The position numbers and the translations under genes are program-made. Positions 1-10,109 of a stretch of DNA of 22,107 bases are shown piece after piece. The notes below the pieces were generated by a model. That model was not told the DNA's origin and did no database searches. It worked only from the letters and a program-made list of their open reading frames with translations. This DNA is from Saccoglossus kowalevskii (lineage: Eukaryota; Hemichordata; Enteropneusta; Harrimaniidae), in the NCBI RefSeq assembly GCF_000003605.2, contig NW_003118932.1:176317-198423 (forward strand), given 5' to 3'. Numbering within the stretch: the stretch's first letter is position 1; each line of letters begins with the position of its first letter.

Positions 1-3000
1 AGGACAAAAACCACAAAACAAACCACAGCCACAGTTTACACTTGAATTTCATGTTATTAGTGTAGTTCAATACCTTGCATATGGGTTTGTATTTTCAAAG
101 ACTCTTGCCAAAAACTGCGTCACGTTATATCCTCTATATATTCTTTTAATGAACGACAAATTTTGTTTGAATGAATAAAATACAAAACAAAAAAGTTAAT
201 AGGTGGTGACTCATCCTTCAAGTCAGAGAGATCTAGTGATAAAATCAAAAGATCAAAGTAAAATGCACCCAATTATCTTTTATTACAATAATTAATGGTA
301 ATTTTAGAGCCTCCTTAGTATCAGTATCCTCCAGAGTGAACTGAAGAGAAAGTAAAAATAAAGTCAGCCTCTTTCAAGGACCAAATCTTGGTGATCATGT
401 CAGCCTCTTTCAGGGATCTTTTCACTTCTTGATTTAATGAAATATGACAAAGAAGACACTTGTGTTTAATATAGTGTAGTCTTTAATCATCTTTAATCAT
501 TGTCTATTTGACTATAAACTACTTATACTTCATTTTAGTCCGAGTTCAAATCTTGATATTTTATTCATAAAGCATGATAACAGTTCTCATGATTTTTTGT
601 GTGTTATTGGGTTATCATTTCTCATACTTGATATGGCTTCTCTGTAGTAGATAAACATAAATAAATTGACAGATATTATCAAAATGGCCCCAAATAACAG
701 TCACATCTCCAGGATCAACAAACTCTGACTAGCTGTGTCTACTTCTACATGCTGTATTGTATATGGTCTGTTAGAAGTGCATCTCCAATAAGAAGGCATA
801 TAAACCAACAGTTGTATTGGCTGTATACTAAATCAATAAAATAATGTTTTATGTGCTTGTGTTACTAATAGAGCAATTATGGTACAGTGTATATGCTACA
901 GTGTATCTCTATCATTCGAAAATGTTGCTAATTCAGATTTTTTTCAAAATTACATTATTATATGTATAAGGAATATTATCTTTTTATTTCTTTGTGTTTA
1001 CAATTTTCACTTTTATTGAGTGCACCCAGACATGTACCACCACTCTAGTTTAAAAAAAAAAAAATAATGAAGACTAAACTCTCTCACAAATTGATATCCC
1101 AGTTTCATTTCTGATTACGGATTCAAGTCACAGATGCATCTTCTAGAAAAGCCTGCCTGTTTCCAAGAGTTCATCAGCCATTGATGAAATCTTCTTTAAC
1201 GGGAGACAGTATGTTGATGTTGAAGATAAGCCCCTTCCCCCCAATGACCCTCCTACATATACACATTGATGGAATTTAAATAACACACACATCTTCACAA
1301 TCTTTACTCATGCTCCTAAAACTGCTACAGTAAGATGCAAACTAGAATAAAAAGATGAAAATTAATCAATTTTATTTTATAATATTTTGCCAAGCGATAA
1401 ATTACATTAAATACATAAAATATAAATGTAGATAAAAAGATGAAATTTGTATAGTTTGTTGCCATGACAATAAATATTATGATTTCCCTAAAGTGGTACA
1501 TGCCTACCTCAGTGATGCAACTATTTTAATTTTTCTAATAGTGCTAATGAGTAAAAAGAAACTGATTTGTTTTTCCAGAAAAATTCATCTATCTTGGGAT
1601 AAACTTTGTAAAATTTCTTGCTTGTTTGTCTTTTGTCTTGTATGTTAGAATCTGTAAAAAAAATTTATGATTCTGAATTAGGATGTTATTTCTACTTCTC
1701 AGCCTTTTATCTGCATATTATTCGAAAACATTCTTATTTCCCATGACATCATAGCAATTGATCAGTGCCATTGTCATCTTTTATAAAGTAATCTGCTCCA
1801 GTCAAAATAATTGAGCAAAGTCAAGCTGTGTTTGCAGAAAATATTTTTAACAAATGCTTTGGTTAAAAAAAATCAAATGCCATTCTGTCATTGAATATTT
1901 TGTCATTTCAGTAAATTTTATCGACCCAATGAACCGCTTTGTTCTGTGTTTACTAAGGAAATTAAAACCAGTCGTTAATAATGACGGACAGCCTCGAAGT
2001 CTTTACAGAATTAGTAATTTCATTTAGATGTCCCTGCGTAAAGAACGTGATGTTACAAGCAACATGCCTAGATATAGAATTCTAACCTGAATTGCAAGTG
2101 ACATCACTCTTAATTAACCAACGGTTGACAATAGAAGTAGTGTGTACAGTCAAAGAGTAATATGGTACGGTTGCTTATGTACTGAACTCTTAGCAATGCA
2201 TGCAGCGAGGGTACGCAGGGTCTATCCTATATGTTTATGTATTAACATGAAATCTGTTTTAGAAACCGCATCCCTGTTAGAAGCCCCATCTATTATTTTC
2301 CAACAATTGAGACCCAAATATTCATGTTTTGTCATATGTGTAGATGCTCTAATAGAAGCCGCATCCCCTCTGTTGCATTGTATCATTTTAATAAAATCTG
2401 GGGTTTCTAATACAGATTTTACAGTACTACATTGTGTATGGGGTAAAATATTAAAATTGAGTGTAAAGTGTAGTGATTTGATCAAAATATAAATTGTGTG
2501 TATACATTCATCATATTAATGCTAAAATAAAACATTTTTATCAAAAATGAAACCATGTTCTCATACATACACAGTTAATTCTGAGCTAAACAAATAGAAA
2601 TTGGTAATATTTTTTCTTGTAATTATTAACCAGATTTTTTTGTTACAAAGTTTTTGATTCTTTCTCAATTTGTTGTTGAAAAGGTTAATTGAGGTCATGT
2701 GACTATATTTGTACAACGCATGCATACATATGTGTCCCTGTTACATGTACTACTCGAGTTGATCGATCTGATTGGTCTAGGAAATTACAGATCATTGCAA
2801 GTCGGGAATAGTTAGATGAAGCGATCACTTATAGCGAGATGCGAAAAAAACATCTTTAACACATTGTAGAACTTGGACGCATCGCTGACCGCTTTAATAT
2901 GTACATACTAATTCGAAAGTTAATAACTTTTTGTCACGTTTGTGAGTCAATGATTTTCACGTTATTGACAAGTGTTGTCAGTTTCATACATTGTAAGTAG

Positions 3001-3643
3001 GTGAAGGTGTTTCTAGGTCACCAAAGTACTGAGTCATATCGTCGGTGTTATGTCGTCCTTTTCTTAAACATACTATTGTAATGTCCTTTCAAGATTTACG
3101 TAATACTCTCTATGATTGCTTTTATCCTACTCCCAGGGTATACTGTATTTTAGGTAGAATGCTGCACATAAGTGAAAATATTGTTATTTTTAGATCTGAT
3201 ATATCTTGTTACTGAGACTAAGAAAATGAAATAAAATTATGGGTCACCATACTCGGCTCAGATAAAATAGATCAATAAAATACAGTGAAAATAGCATGTT
3301 TTTTACCATTGTTTCTATGGCAAGATTATATTTCAATATCTCTTGATTTTGCTCAGTGACATCTGGTAAAAAAAGATATATATGATCTTACAAGGTACTT
3401 GTTTATGTTTAGAAGTATTAAAAAATTGGCATTATTTTTGGTGGGTCTTAACAAGGAAATGTATTTTTAATTATGTTCCATGGAAACCGCTGCAAAAATG
3501 GCATTTTATACCAAAAAAAATCAGATTGACAGTGAACCAAAAATGTTCACTTACTTTTGACTAATACTACAATGAATGATTGTAGAACAATTTCTGTATT
3601 ACACATGTTTGTATAATCTTTGAAAAATTCTTATCTGTTACAG
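1..3643 (+). other. Upstream intron or 5' flank of the NCKAP5-like gene (partial)
   Basis: No convincing exon is visible here. The 3' end is a splice acceptor: a moderately pyrimidine-rich tract ending in ttacag at 3643. Exon A begins with one base completing a codon, so this intron is phase 2 and an upstream exon must lie to the left, probably outside the window. The stretch is AT-rich. It holds a short direct duplication (363-380 and 399-416, 17 of 18 bases alike, offset 36), a 13-base A run near 1051, and the palindromic repeat at 2250-2419. A 116-codon open frame at 2142-2492 and an 87-codon frame on the opposite strand fall across that palindrome and are not credible genes. Confidence 0.7.
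2250..2419. repeat. Palindromic (hairpin / MITE-like) repeat, about 170 bp
   Basis: The terminal arms are inverted repeats: aaatctgttttagaaac at 2250-2266 and gtttctaatacagattt at 2403-2419, 16 of 17 bases complementary. Inside are direct short repeats of the form tagaa(a/g)cc(g/c)catc at about 2260, 2278 and 2353. Because the ends mirror each other, both strands read open and begin with similar peptides (KSVLET on each strand). This suggests a small non-autonomous element rather than a gene. No target-site duplication was recognised. Confidence 0.6.
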
Positions 3644-3707
3644 GGAGAAGCTAGCCGTGGCTCGCCTTCATCGAGAGCTGACAACAGCAAAGTCTGAGCT
3701 GCCATCG
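3644..3707 (+). CDS. NCKAP5: NCKAP5-like protein, exon A (partial gene, internal exon)
   Basis: This 64-bp exon is bounded by ttacag at 3643 and the strong donor gtgagt at 3708. The first base completes a codon split by a phase-2 intron. The next 21 codons read EKLAVARLHRELTTAKSELP plus a serine, and the exon ends in phase 0. The EKLAVARL-x-RE core is what I recall from the N-terminal coiled coil of vertebrate NCKAP5 (EKLAVARLQRE), where an arginine precedes it; a split codon ending in G fits that arginine. The family proteins bind the NCK adaptor and/or microtubules and centrosomes (NCKAP5L is also called Cep169). The role here is inferred from homology only. Joined to exon B, the length from RE to EKRL matches the human protein exactly (34 residues, no gap), which supports both splice sites. 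The exon is too short to stand out as an open reading frame. Confidence 0.88.
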
Positions 3708-4089
3708 GTGAGTGATATGTATACATCGTATTTCTTAAATTTATGTTATCAAAAAAATGTTAAACAATTTTTTCTTCATTGATTTTTCGAATTTTCATAT
3801 AATGCATTAAAATACCCTTGATACCTTTACACACACACAAAAACAAACATCTTTTTCCCAAAAGTTTTGTTCAAGATCTGTAACCAATAAAATTTATGTC
3901 TTTTTGTTCAAAATTGATAATTTTTGCTGATAAATCATGATGTTTAGTGCGAAAAATTAAAAACAAAAGATTTAATATTTTTTTAATTAATTTTTAATAA
4001 TTTTAAACACATCGGGATTCTTTGAGGGATCAAAACTTCAATTTTTTGTTCATTTTCTTTGTACATTAATATTATTACGTATATGCATT

Positions 4090-4164
4090 GGGTCAATAAT
4101 GTCATCGCTAGGTTATTGACCTGCATCAAACCTAGCATCAGGGCAATAACTTTTTTATTGCCCC
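4090..4164. repeat. Cluster of three overlapping perfect inverted repeats
   Basis: Three hairpins lie in 75 bp. GGTCAATAA (4091-4099) pairs with TTATTGACC (4113-4121). GCTAGGTT (4107-4114) pairs with AACCTAGC (4129-4136). GGGCAATAA (4141-4149) pairs with TTATTGCCC (4155-4163). The first two overlap, so they cannot form at once in one strand. The first and last arms also differ at one base only, giving an outer imperfect palindrome. This could be a compact palindromic element remnant or an RNA structure in the intron; the function is unknown. Confidence 0.65.
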
Positions 4165-6785
4165 ATATTTTGTACATGTTCAAGGTTAAGAACATATGTG
4201 AAAGGAATAATAACATTTATGGCCTGCAAGCCAATTTATACCTTAGTGTGACTTTAAACATTTATTGGCAACCTAATTTCCATGGAAAAAAAAAAACACA
4301 GTGGTGCTTTTTTACGTGAGTACTGTAAGTACATTAATTATGCACTGGGTTTTAATTTTGCTAATAAGTACAATTTGCTGAATTGAATGTGAACGTGTAA
4401 AATAACTATAGAACTTATTGTTTCACGGGCAAATTTGTGATCTTAAAACCCCTTGAATATGCTGAAAACTTCAAAATAGTGAAATTAAATGTCAGTGAAA
4501 AAAATGGTTTTATAGAATTCCTTGAATGGACCTATATAGCTGTGGGAATCATAAAATGGTTTCATAGAAAAACAATATTATTGTCATTATTTTGAAAACC
4601 CTGTCCATTATTTTGTAATTTTTGATCAAATTTGACAGTGTTTTGAAAAAGTGCTATAACAACGTTGACCTTAAAAGAAATGAGAAGACCATTCGATAAA
4701 ATAATTGACTTCTTTTCAGTTAGAGTGGGAATACAATGTTTGTGAATGAGAATCCAGCTGTGGTTTTCCCACTGCGAAATTCTAAGATGATTGTGTCATT
4801 ACTGTATCACGCTTCTGATCTTTGCGGCAGCGCTAAATTGGCTCAGTACGCGAAATTACAGAAAGGGTGTTAACAGTATCTTAAAAAATAATCTCTGTTA
4901 GACTTTGTTTCATCAAATCAGAATTTATACTGATGCCATCGTTTGGTTCCAGCTTGCTTCTACCTTTACAAAATACAGTGCAGTCTGAGGCTGGCTTTAC
5001 TATTTAACTAATTTAAAGGGGAAGTCAATCCAAACAACATAATGCTACCCAAAAAAGAGCTCCACAAATGTAGGAGAATGCAATTTACAGTTTTTTTATA
5101 TAACCAACATTACGTATCTATTTTTTTTCTCAGTAACCTGCCTAAATATGTCTCAATACATAAATTTAGGGAGATACAATGTACTTAAAAATTGTGAGCA
5201 ATTTTAGCAAACCCAGTTGTAAGTTAAGTTACACACAGACCTTACTGTAGATATAGTTCTGTATGGCTTCAGTTTGTATAAAATAAACACTTGCTTTAAT
5301 ATACTTTACAAGTTAGTCTTGCCTTCTGGCAACGAAACTATTCTGTTACATTCACATCGTCACTATAGATCCATGTTGCCCGTTCATTTACGAGCAGATT
5401 TGCAATACTTTGATAAGACACGACCAAAGATATCGCTGCGGCCAATGCTGCTTTCATCCATCAGCATCAGTTCTATAGAAGTACTTTATCTCCTTGATTT
5501 ATTGCGAAGGTGGATACAATTATTTATATTAAAAAAAAGTCAGCAAACGAATATAATAATCTTATTTATACAGCGTAAAATTATGCGAGTTTAAAATTGA
5601 TGTTCCCGGCCGCTAACAAACTAACTCTATGTAATCCTCATTGCATGAACTCATCCCCACTTTTATGTACATGTATGTGTATTTAATCAATTTTTCGCTT
5701 GGCATATTTCTTTTTTTCTAAAGTGAGATTCAATTGTTATTCGTGAGATGTGCTCAGAGCAGCGTGAAATATATGCTCAGCCCAGCAAGCTATAAATAGT
5801 TGAGTACATTATCTGTGTGTCAGTTTTAATAAACAACCAAACTTAAGACGTTCTTGAAATGATGACATTAATTCTAGATAACTAGGATAACTTTCAGCTG
5901 ACATGTATGATGACTTTCTATCATATTCCATCGTTTCATAACAATAATAATATTGAGGTTTTTTTCTTTTATGAAAATGGAGCAATGGCGAATGCCTTCC
6001 AGTGTTTTATACTGATTGTATGCTTTGTGACAAAATATTAATAAGTTAATGTCCTGAAAGAAAAAACGTTTACTGATCCAATTATGCTTAGAAAGACATA
6101 TAACTGTTTCCCTGGGGTGTGCATGGTTAAAGTGGTTGTAGATTTAAAAGTAAATAATTTTCATCCAGAGGTGAAAAATGACAATGATAATGACCTCACG
6201 ATCGTACAAAGTGCTCGCATTGTGAAGAATAGCTTCTAAATTTTCATGGAAATAACTCAAATATTAACAATGACAGGAATGAAAAGATAAGTGGACAGGT
6301 TCCCCCAAGTGAAATGAACTCAATTTCAATTCTCACGCAATGTATAGTTTTAATAATGTACAACCTCCCTCTTACGTATCATTTAACGTGCTTCTGTTGA
6401 AGTGAGGCTGTAATTAAATTCCATTAATCGTTTCATTTATTGCTTGATAATTTAAATACACAAGCAGTTTAATTAACCCTATTCACCTCTGCTCAACGAG
6501 CTGCATGTAGCGATACATGTCATGTACTCTCTTCTTCTTGAAATGTATCTACTGTGACCCTCTCTTGAATAATTCAAATATCAGCATCTTCTTAATTAGT
6601 TAAAGTATTATGAAAAAAATATAAATGGTTTTAAGCACTATTGGAACTGGAACTCATAAAAGGTGCACATGTTTAACATCTGACCTGCGCTAACCAGAAA
6701 CGTTTAACAAGCCTACAGTACAATGAAACCTTCGTTAGGGCTACGTGAGAGGTTTTTTCCTAAAAATGTAACTACCGTACCCTGT

Positions 6786-6960
6786 CAGTGCTTTGGAAAT
6801 GCAGTTAACATTCTGTTGGCGACTTCTGCTAATATTATCAAAGCTATTTTGCTTACTCAACTTCTGATGCATTATTGCTTTGGAAATGTAGTTTATTAAC
6901 CTTTTAAAGGTTAATTTGGCCAAACACTCACCCCAAACGTTAAGCTACCAAGCTACGCAG
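6786..6960. repeat. Diverged tandem repeat block, left part (two copies)
   Basis: Two copies of a unit starting like cagtgctttggaaatgcagttaac lie at 6786 and about 6871. The second continues into ccttttaaaggttaatttggccaaacactcacc, then a stretch ending in taagctac. The same unit reappears about 1 kb later at 7874-8154, so this block looks separated from its other copies by inserted sequence. Confidence 0.55.
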
Positions 6961-7051
6961 TTTGAAAACAGGGACTTGTGTTTTGACCTCCGTGCGTGCA
7001 TCCGGACCTGTATCTGAGAAATGCCTGGACCAATCACAATCAAACTTCACA

Positions 7052-7257
7052 TATACATGATATTAACAGGGATTGCGTTAACCCCATATTTTGCTTCCCG
7101 GACTCCAATTATTGAAGAGGGACCCAGTTTTTCAGGCAAGCTGGGGGTCCAATCTCTAATAAAGTTATTCAGGGTCAAATTTCAATTTCTTAAAATTTTG
7201 TAAGTGGGACTCGTCTTGCCGAGAGACTAGCGCAAACCCTGATTATTATACATATGC
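7052..7257. mobile_element. Possible small inverted-repeat element, about 205 bp
   Basis: The left edge contains tattaacagggattgcg (about 7060-7076). The right edge contains cgcaaaccctgattatta (about 7231-7248), which is its imperfect reverse complement (cagggattgcg against cagggtttgcg). Inside is a second hairpin, ggacccag at about 7130 and ctgggggtcc at 7141-7150. This nested inverted layout suits a non-autonomous DNA element. Ends and target duplications are not clear, so the boundaries are approximate. Confidence 0.4.
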
Positions 7258-7270
7258 ACATCAATTTATT

Positions 7271-7760
7271 TCACGATCTGATTCAAGATGGCCGAACGGC
7301 GTCCAATCATCAAAATCAAACATTTCTCGGATGTTTACAGATGGATTTTGTTCAAACTTGGTATATACGTTGGACATTATAGGACCTTGATGCACATCGT
7401 TTTGTTTTAATAAATGTGGTTCTAGTGCCATATCTCTGACTTGCTGTGACTGATTATGTTCAAATTTTAAATATTCATTATACATCATGTCATAGATATA
7501 CAGATATATCGGTTTGACGATCCTAATAAAAATGGCCGAATGGTGGCCATTTTTGTGCTAAAAAATCATCAAAATTGTTTTAATGAATGGGCTCCTAGAG
7601 CCATATCTCTGACATGCTTTGACTGACTATGTTCAAGTTTTATATATTCATTATACATGTATTCAAAATGGCTGATTTTGTTTTAATTAATGCTGTTCCA
7701 GAGCAATATATTTCAATACTCATTTGACGATCAGATACAAATGTCAATCATTTAAATGTT
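7271..7760. repeat. Diverged, roughly tandem intronic repeat (units of about 150-240 bp)
   Basis: The phrase ttgacgatc...caa/gatggccga occurs at about 7271 (acgatctgattcaagatggccga), 7513 (ttgacgatcctaataaaaatggccga) and 7725 (ttgacgatcagatacaaatg). Between these, a block reading gttttaataaatg...ctagagccatatctctgac(a)tgctttgactga(c)tatgttcaa...tattcattatacat is present at about 7400-7490 and 7575-7660. A shorter version follows at about 7679. The copies differ by many substitutions and indels, which suggests an old tandem amplification of a dispersed repeat. No coding capacity is seen. Confidence 0.5.
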
Positions 7761-7873
7761 AAACAATCATTATAATCATATTCCTGACATGTTTATATTC
7801 CAGCTATATTACTATAAACAAAACTATATATTTTAAATTCGATAACTAACGAGGACTGTGCCATGCATGGCTC

Positions 7874-8154
7874 ATTATCAGTGCCTTTATGCCAAATCTG
7901 AGCAATCCTAATGTATCAGTGCTTTGGTTATTCAGTTAACCCTTCGAAGGCTAATTTTACCAAGCATTCACCTTCAAACATGAGCTAATGCTATTTTTCT
8001 TTATCAGTGGTTTGGAAGTACAGGAAAACTTCTAAAGGCTTATTGTGCCAAAGCTAATGTATCAGTGCTTTTCAAATCCACTTAAATTTCCTGAGGCTTA
8101 CATGTGTATTCTGCTAAAAATAAGCTACGCTTAGTGTATCAGTGCTCTTGAAAT
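7874..8154. repeat. Diverged tandem repeat block, right part (about five copies)
   Basis: Units begin with tatcagtgctttgg-like sequence at about 7874, 7913, 8002, 8059 and 8137. They often continue into cagttaaccc/aaactt..., then aaggctaattttaccaa or equivalent, and end near aagctaatg. Spacing ranges from about 40 to 90 bp. This is the same family as 6786-6960. Confidence 0.55.
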
Positions 8155-8877
8155 TTTTTTTAATAAACCTGTACATGTAGGTAGGTTATGAAACCTAAGT
8201 TTATTATTGTAGCGATCAAGGGACCATAATATTGCGGGGGGTACATGCAGAGGGAATTCATTACTAGTAGGTCCATATAAGCCCTCCTTAATTTGAAGAT
8301 TTGTACATACTGGTATGTTTGTTTTTTTCGGGTGAAAAGAAGAATCGAGTAAAATAAACTTCCCCTGCTTCAATTTGATATTTTCGTCCCTGAATAGACG
8401 CGTCTTTTAAATTGCATAATATTATTGATATTTCAAGTTACTTCACTCAAATTTTAAATAATGTTAACAAAATCTGTATATTCATTATTGAAACAAAATA
8501 CTGGGTATGTTAAAAATTACCATTATGCTAATTGCTTCGTAGTATATGGTTTCAGCCTACAGGCTATACTGATGAGTCTTATCCGCTTTTCTGTGTCATT
8601 AGAGGGAAATACAACCGTCAATTTTTTGGCGACAGGAAGTACCTTCTCATTTTCATCCGATTCCCTCTCATTTTCTGCTTCCTACTGTTAGTTTCAGATT
8701 GTGTAACTAGCCTGTGGACATACCATGCTGTCAGTGCAAAGTTGTTTTTTCATTATCATCCTGTGGGCTGTAAAACCTACCATTCAAAGCTTACATACAC
8801 AACACCTTCACTAATGTACATCCTCTATTGGAAGTTTAAACTCCAGTATGAGTATAATATACTTTATAGTTTTACAG

Positions 8878-9075
8878 AATCTTCGTCCGGAAAATCATCT
8901 AGAAATTCTGTCTTTGACATACTGTAAAACATGTCTTTTTAGCAAATTTATCGAGAGAACTGATTCGCTAATTCAAGATGTTGCTAATGACTTTATTATA
9001 AATTCAAAATGGCCACTAAACAACGTTGTTTTTCTCCATACACACTTTGTAAACAACACAAAGAAAACATACTGA
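8878..9075 (+). other. Speculative alternative terminal exon
   Basis: After an acceptor-like gttttacag ending at 8877, the phase-0 frame stays open for 65 codons, starting NLRPENHLEILSLTYCK, and stops with TGA at 9073-9075. Candidate poly(A) signals AATAAA follow at 9118-9123 and 9152-9157. Splicing from exon A would be in frame and give a truncated protein. The polypyrimidine tract is weak, the peptide matches nothing I recognise, and AATAAA is common in AT-rich DNA, so this may be chance. Confidence 0.15.
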
Positions 9076-9379
9076 CATGATAGATACACTTTATTGAAAA
9101 GTAAATTAACACAAAAAAATAAATGTATTCATTGTGGTCATTATTTCAATGAATAAAAAACATAAATGAAGTGATACTGATATATAGTTTTTCTTTGTTT
9201 TTATGGAGATGATAACTGTGCATTTATTTTGGCGCGCGACAGACAAGTATTGTGAAAACAGGAAATGACAGTGACAAGAGAGATTTGCTAAATCAACATT
9301 TCGCTATTGTGTCATTTTACCACAATTCGCTAAAATTGCATGTCCTTTTTCAACATGTTGTACAGTATCTGCTTGTAAG

Positions 9380-9563
9380 GGTGAATTTTGCAGATCTATT
9401 CACTAGATCACTGTGGAATACTAGCTTCATGGCTCAGGATTTTTCAAATGTATGCCAGGACATATTCAGGACATAACAAACATCACTATGAACATTTTGA
9501 AATGCAAACTGGACATATACTTGAATGAAATTCCTGATCAACCAAGGGACCCTGGATATACTA
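9380..9563 (+). pseudogene. Possible decayed non-LTR retrotransposon reverse-transcriptase tail
   Basis: One frame (about 9491-9563) reads NILKCKLDIYLNEIPDQPRD followed by PGYTS. This resembles the segment I recall near the C-terminus of many CR1/jockey-like reverse transcriptases (F-K-x-x-LD-x-x-L-x-x-IPDQP-x-x-x-GY). Just upstream, in another frame, RSLWNTS (about 9407-9427) resembles the usual preceding R-x-LWN-x-LP motif, so a frameshift would separate the two. No catalytic domain, 3' tail or target duplication is visible. The match is short and from memory. Confidence 0.3.
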
Positions 9564-9760
9564 GCCTGACTCTATCCTTAGCTGAACATAACAATTCATC
9601 GGGCGGATTCCGCACCTTGGACTGCGTACTTTCTTGCTCTAATGCGATAACTATAACTAATATTCTTTTGTAAGTTATTTCAATTTTATCAGTCAAGGAA
9701 GTCACCTGTTATACTGTAATTTACCGAAGTAAAGTTAGCCATATGTCACAACATTAGTTG

Positions 9761-9909
9761 AATATAAAATTAAAGGGCGGCAGTCGTTGCGCCGCGTCCT
9801 GTTCGATATGGGACTCATAGCGACGTATACAACGTGTGTAAAATACATTGTTTGTTTACATGAAATTCGAACACGCGCTGCACGACGACCACTGCGCTTT
9901 AATATAAAA
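9761..9909. mobile_element. Palindromic MITE-like element with GC-rich arms and flanking direct repeat
   Basis: The sequence from ttaaagggcggcagtcgttgc at 9770 mirrors the right end, whose reverse complement reads ttaaagcgcagtggtcgtcg. The arms are about 40 bp and imperfect, ending near gttcga on both sides. The flanks carry an identical 9-mer, aatataaaa, at 9761-9769 and 9901-9909. A 7-bp duplication (tataaaa) with TTAAAG...CTTTAA termini is the cleanest reading, giving an element of 9770-9902. It is far more GC-rich than its surroundings. Open frames on both strands here follow from the palindrome. Confidence 0.6.
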
Positions 9910-10007
9910 CTTCTCATTTCACAAACAGAAAGTTATTTACACAACTTGAAAAAATATATAAATGAATACAGAATAAACACCAGCATATGTGTGAATACAA
10001 AAAAATG

Positions 10008-10109
10008 TAAATCATCTTAAAGGAACACAATAATATAATCTTGATTGCGAATGAAGATATATGTTCAAGATTATTTAATTATATTCTTCGTTATTTTTAA
10101 GATGATTTA
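10008..10109. repeat. Palindromic hairpin element, about 102 bp
   Basis: The outer arms taaatcatcttaaa (10008-10021) and tttaagatgattta (10096-10109) are perfect 14-bp reverse complements. Inner arms aatcttga (10037-10044) and tcaagatt (10065-10072) also pair, with mostly complementary AT-rich sequence between. The loop is about 20 bases. It lies about 100 bp after the 9761-9909 element and 420 bp upstream of exon B. It could be another MITE or a transcribed hairpin; nothing in it identifies a known RNA gene. Confidence 0.6.

Noticed and set aside
536-560. gagttcaaatctt, resembling a tRNA/SINE B box
   Set aside because: No A box or cloverleaf could be placed upstream, and several consensus bases differ.
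4719-4760. Acceptor-like cttttcag at 4719
   Set aside because: All three frames meet a stop within a few codons.
5274-5594. 106-codon open frame
   Set aside because: No domain or splice context; composition matches AT-rich intron.
8565-8660. Hammerhead ribozyme core: ctgatgag after a hairpin (agcctacaggct) and a possible GTA cleavage triplet
   Set aside because: No downstream GAAA is preceded by a strand that pairs with the bases after ctgatga, and stem III does not form. The 8-base core is expected by chance about once in a window this size.
8532-8927. 131-codon open frame, the longest in the window
   Set aside because: No recognised domain, overlapped by other plus-strand open frames, no splice or promoter context, and placed inside an intron; best taken as chance.
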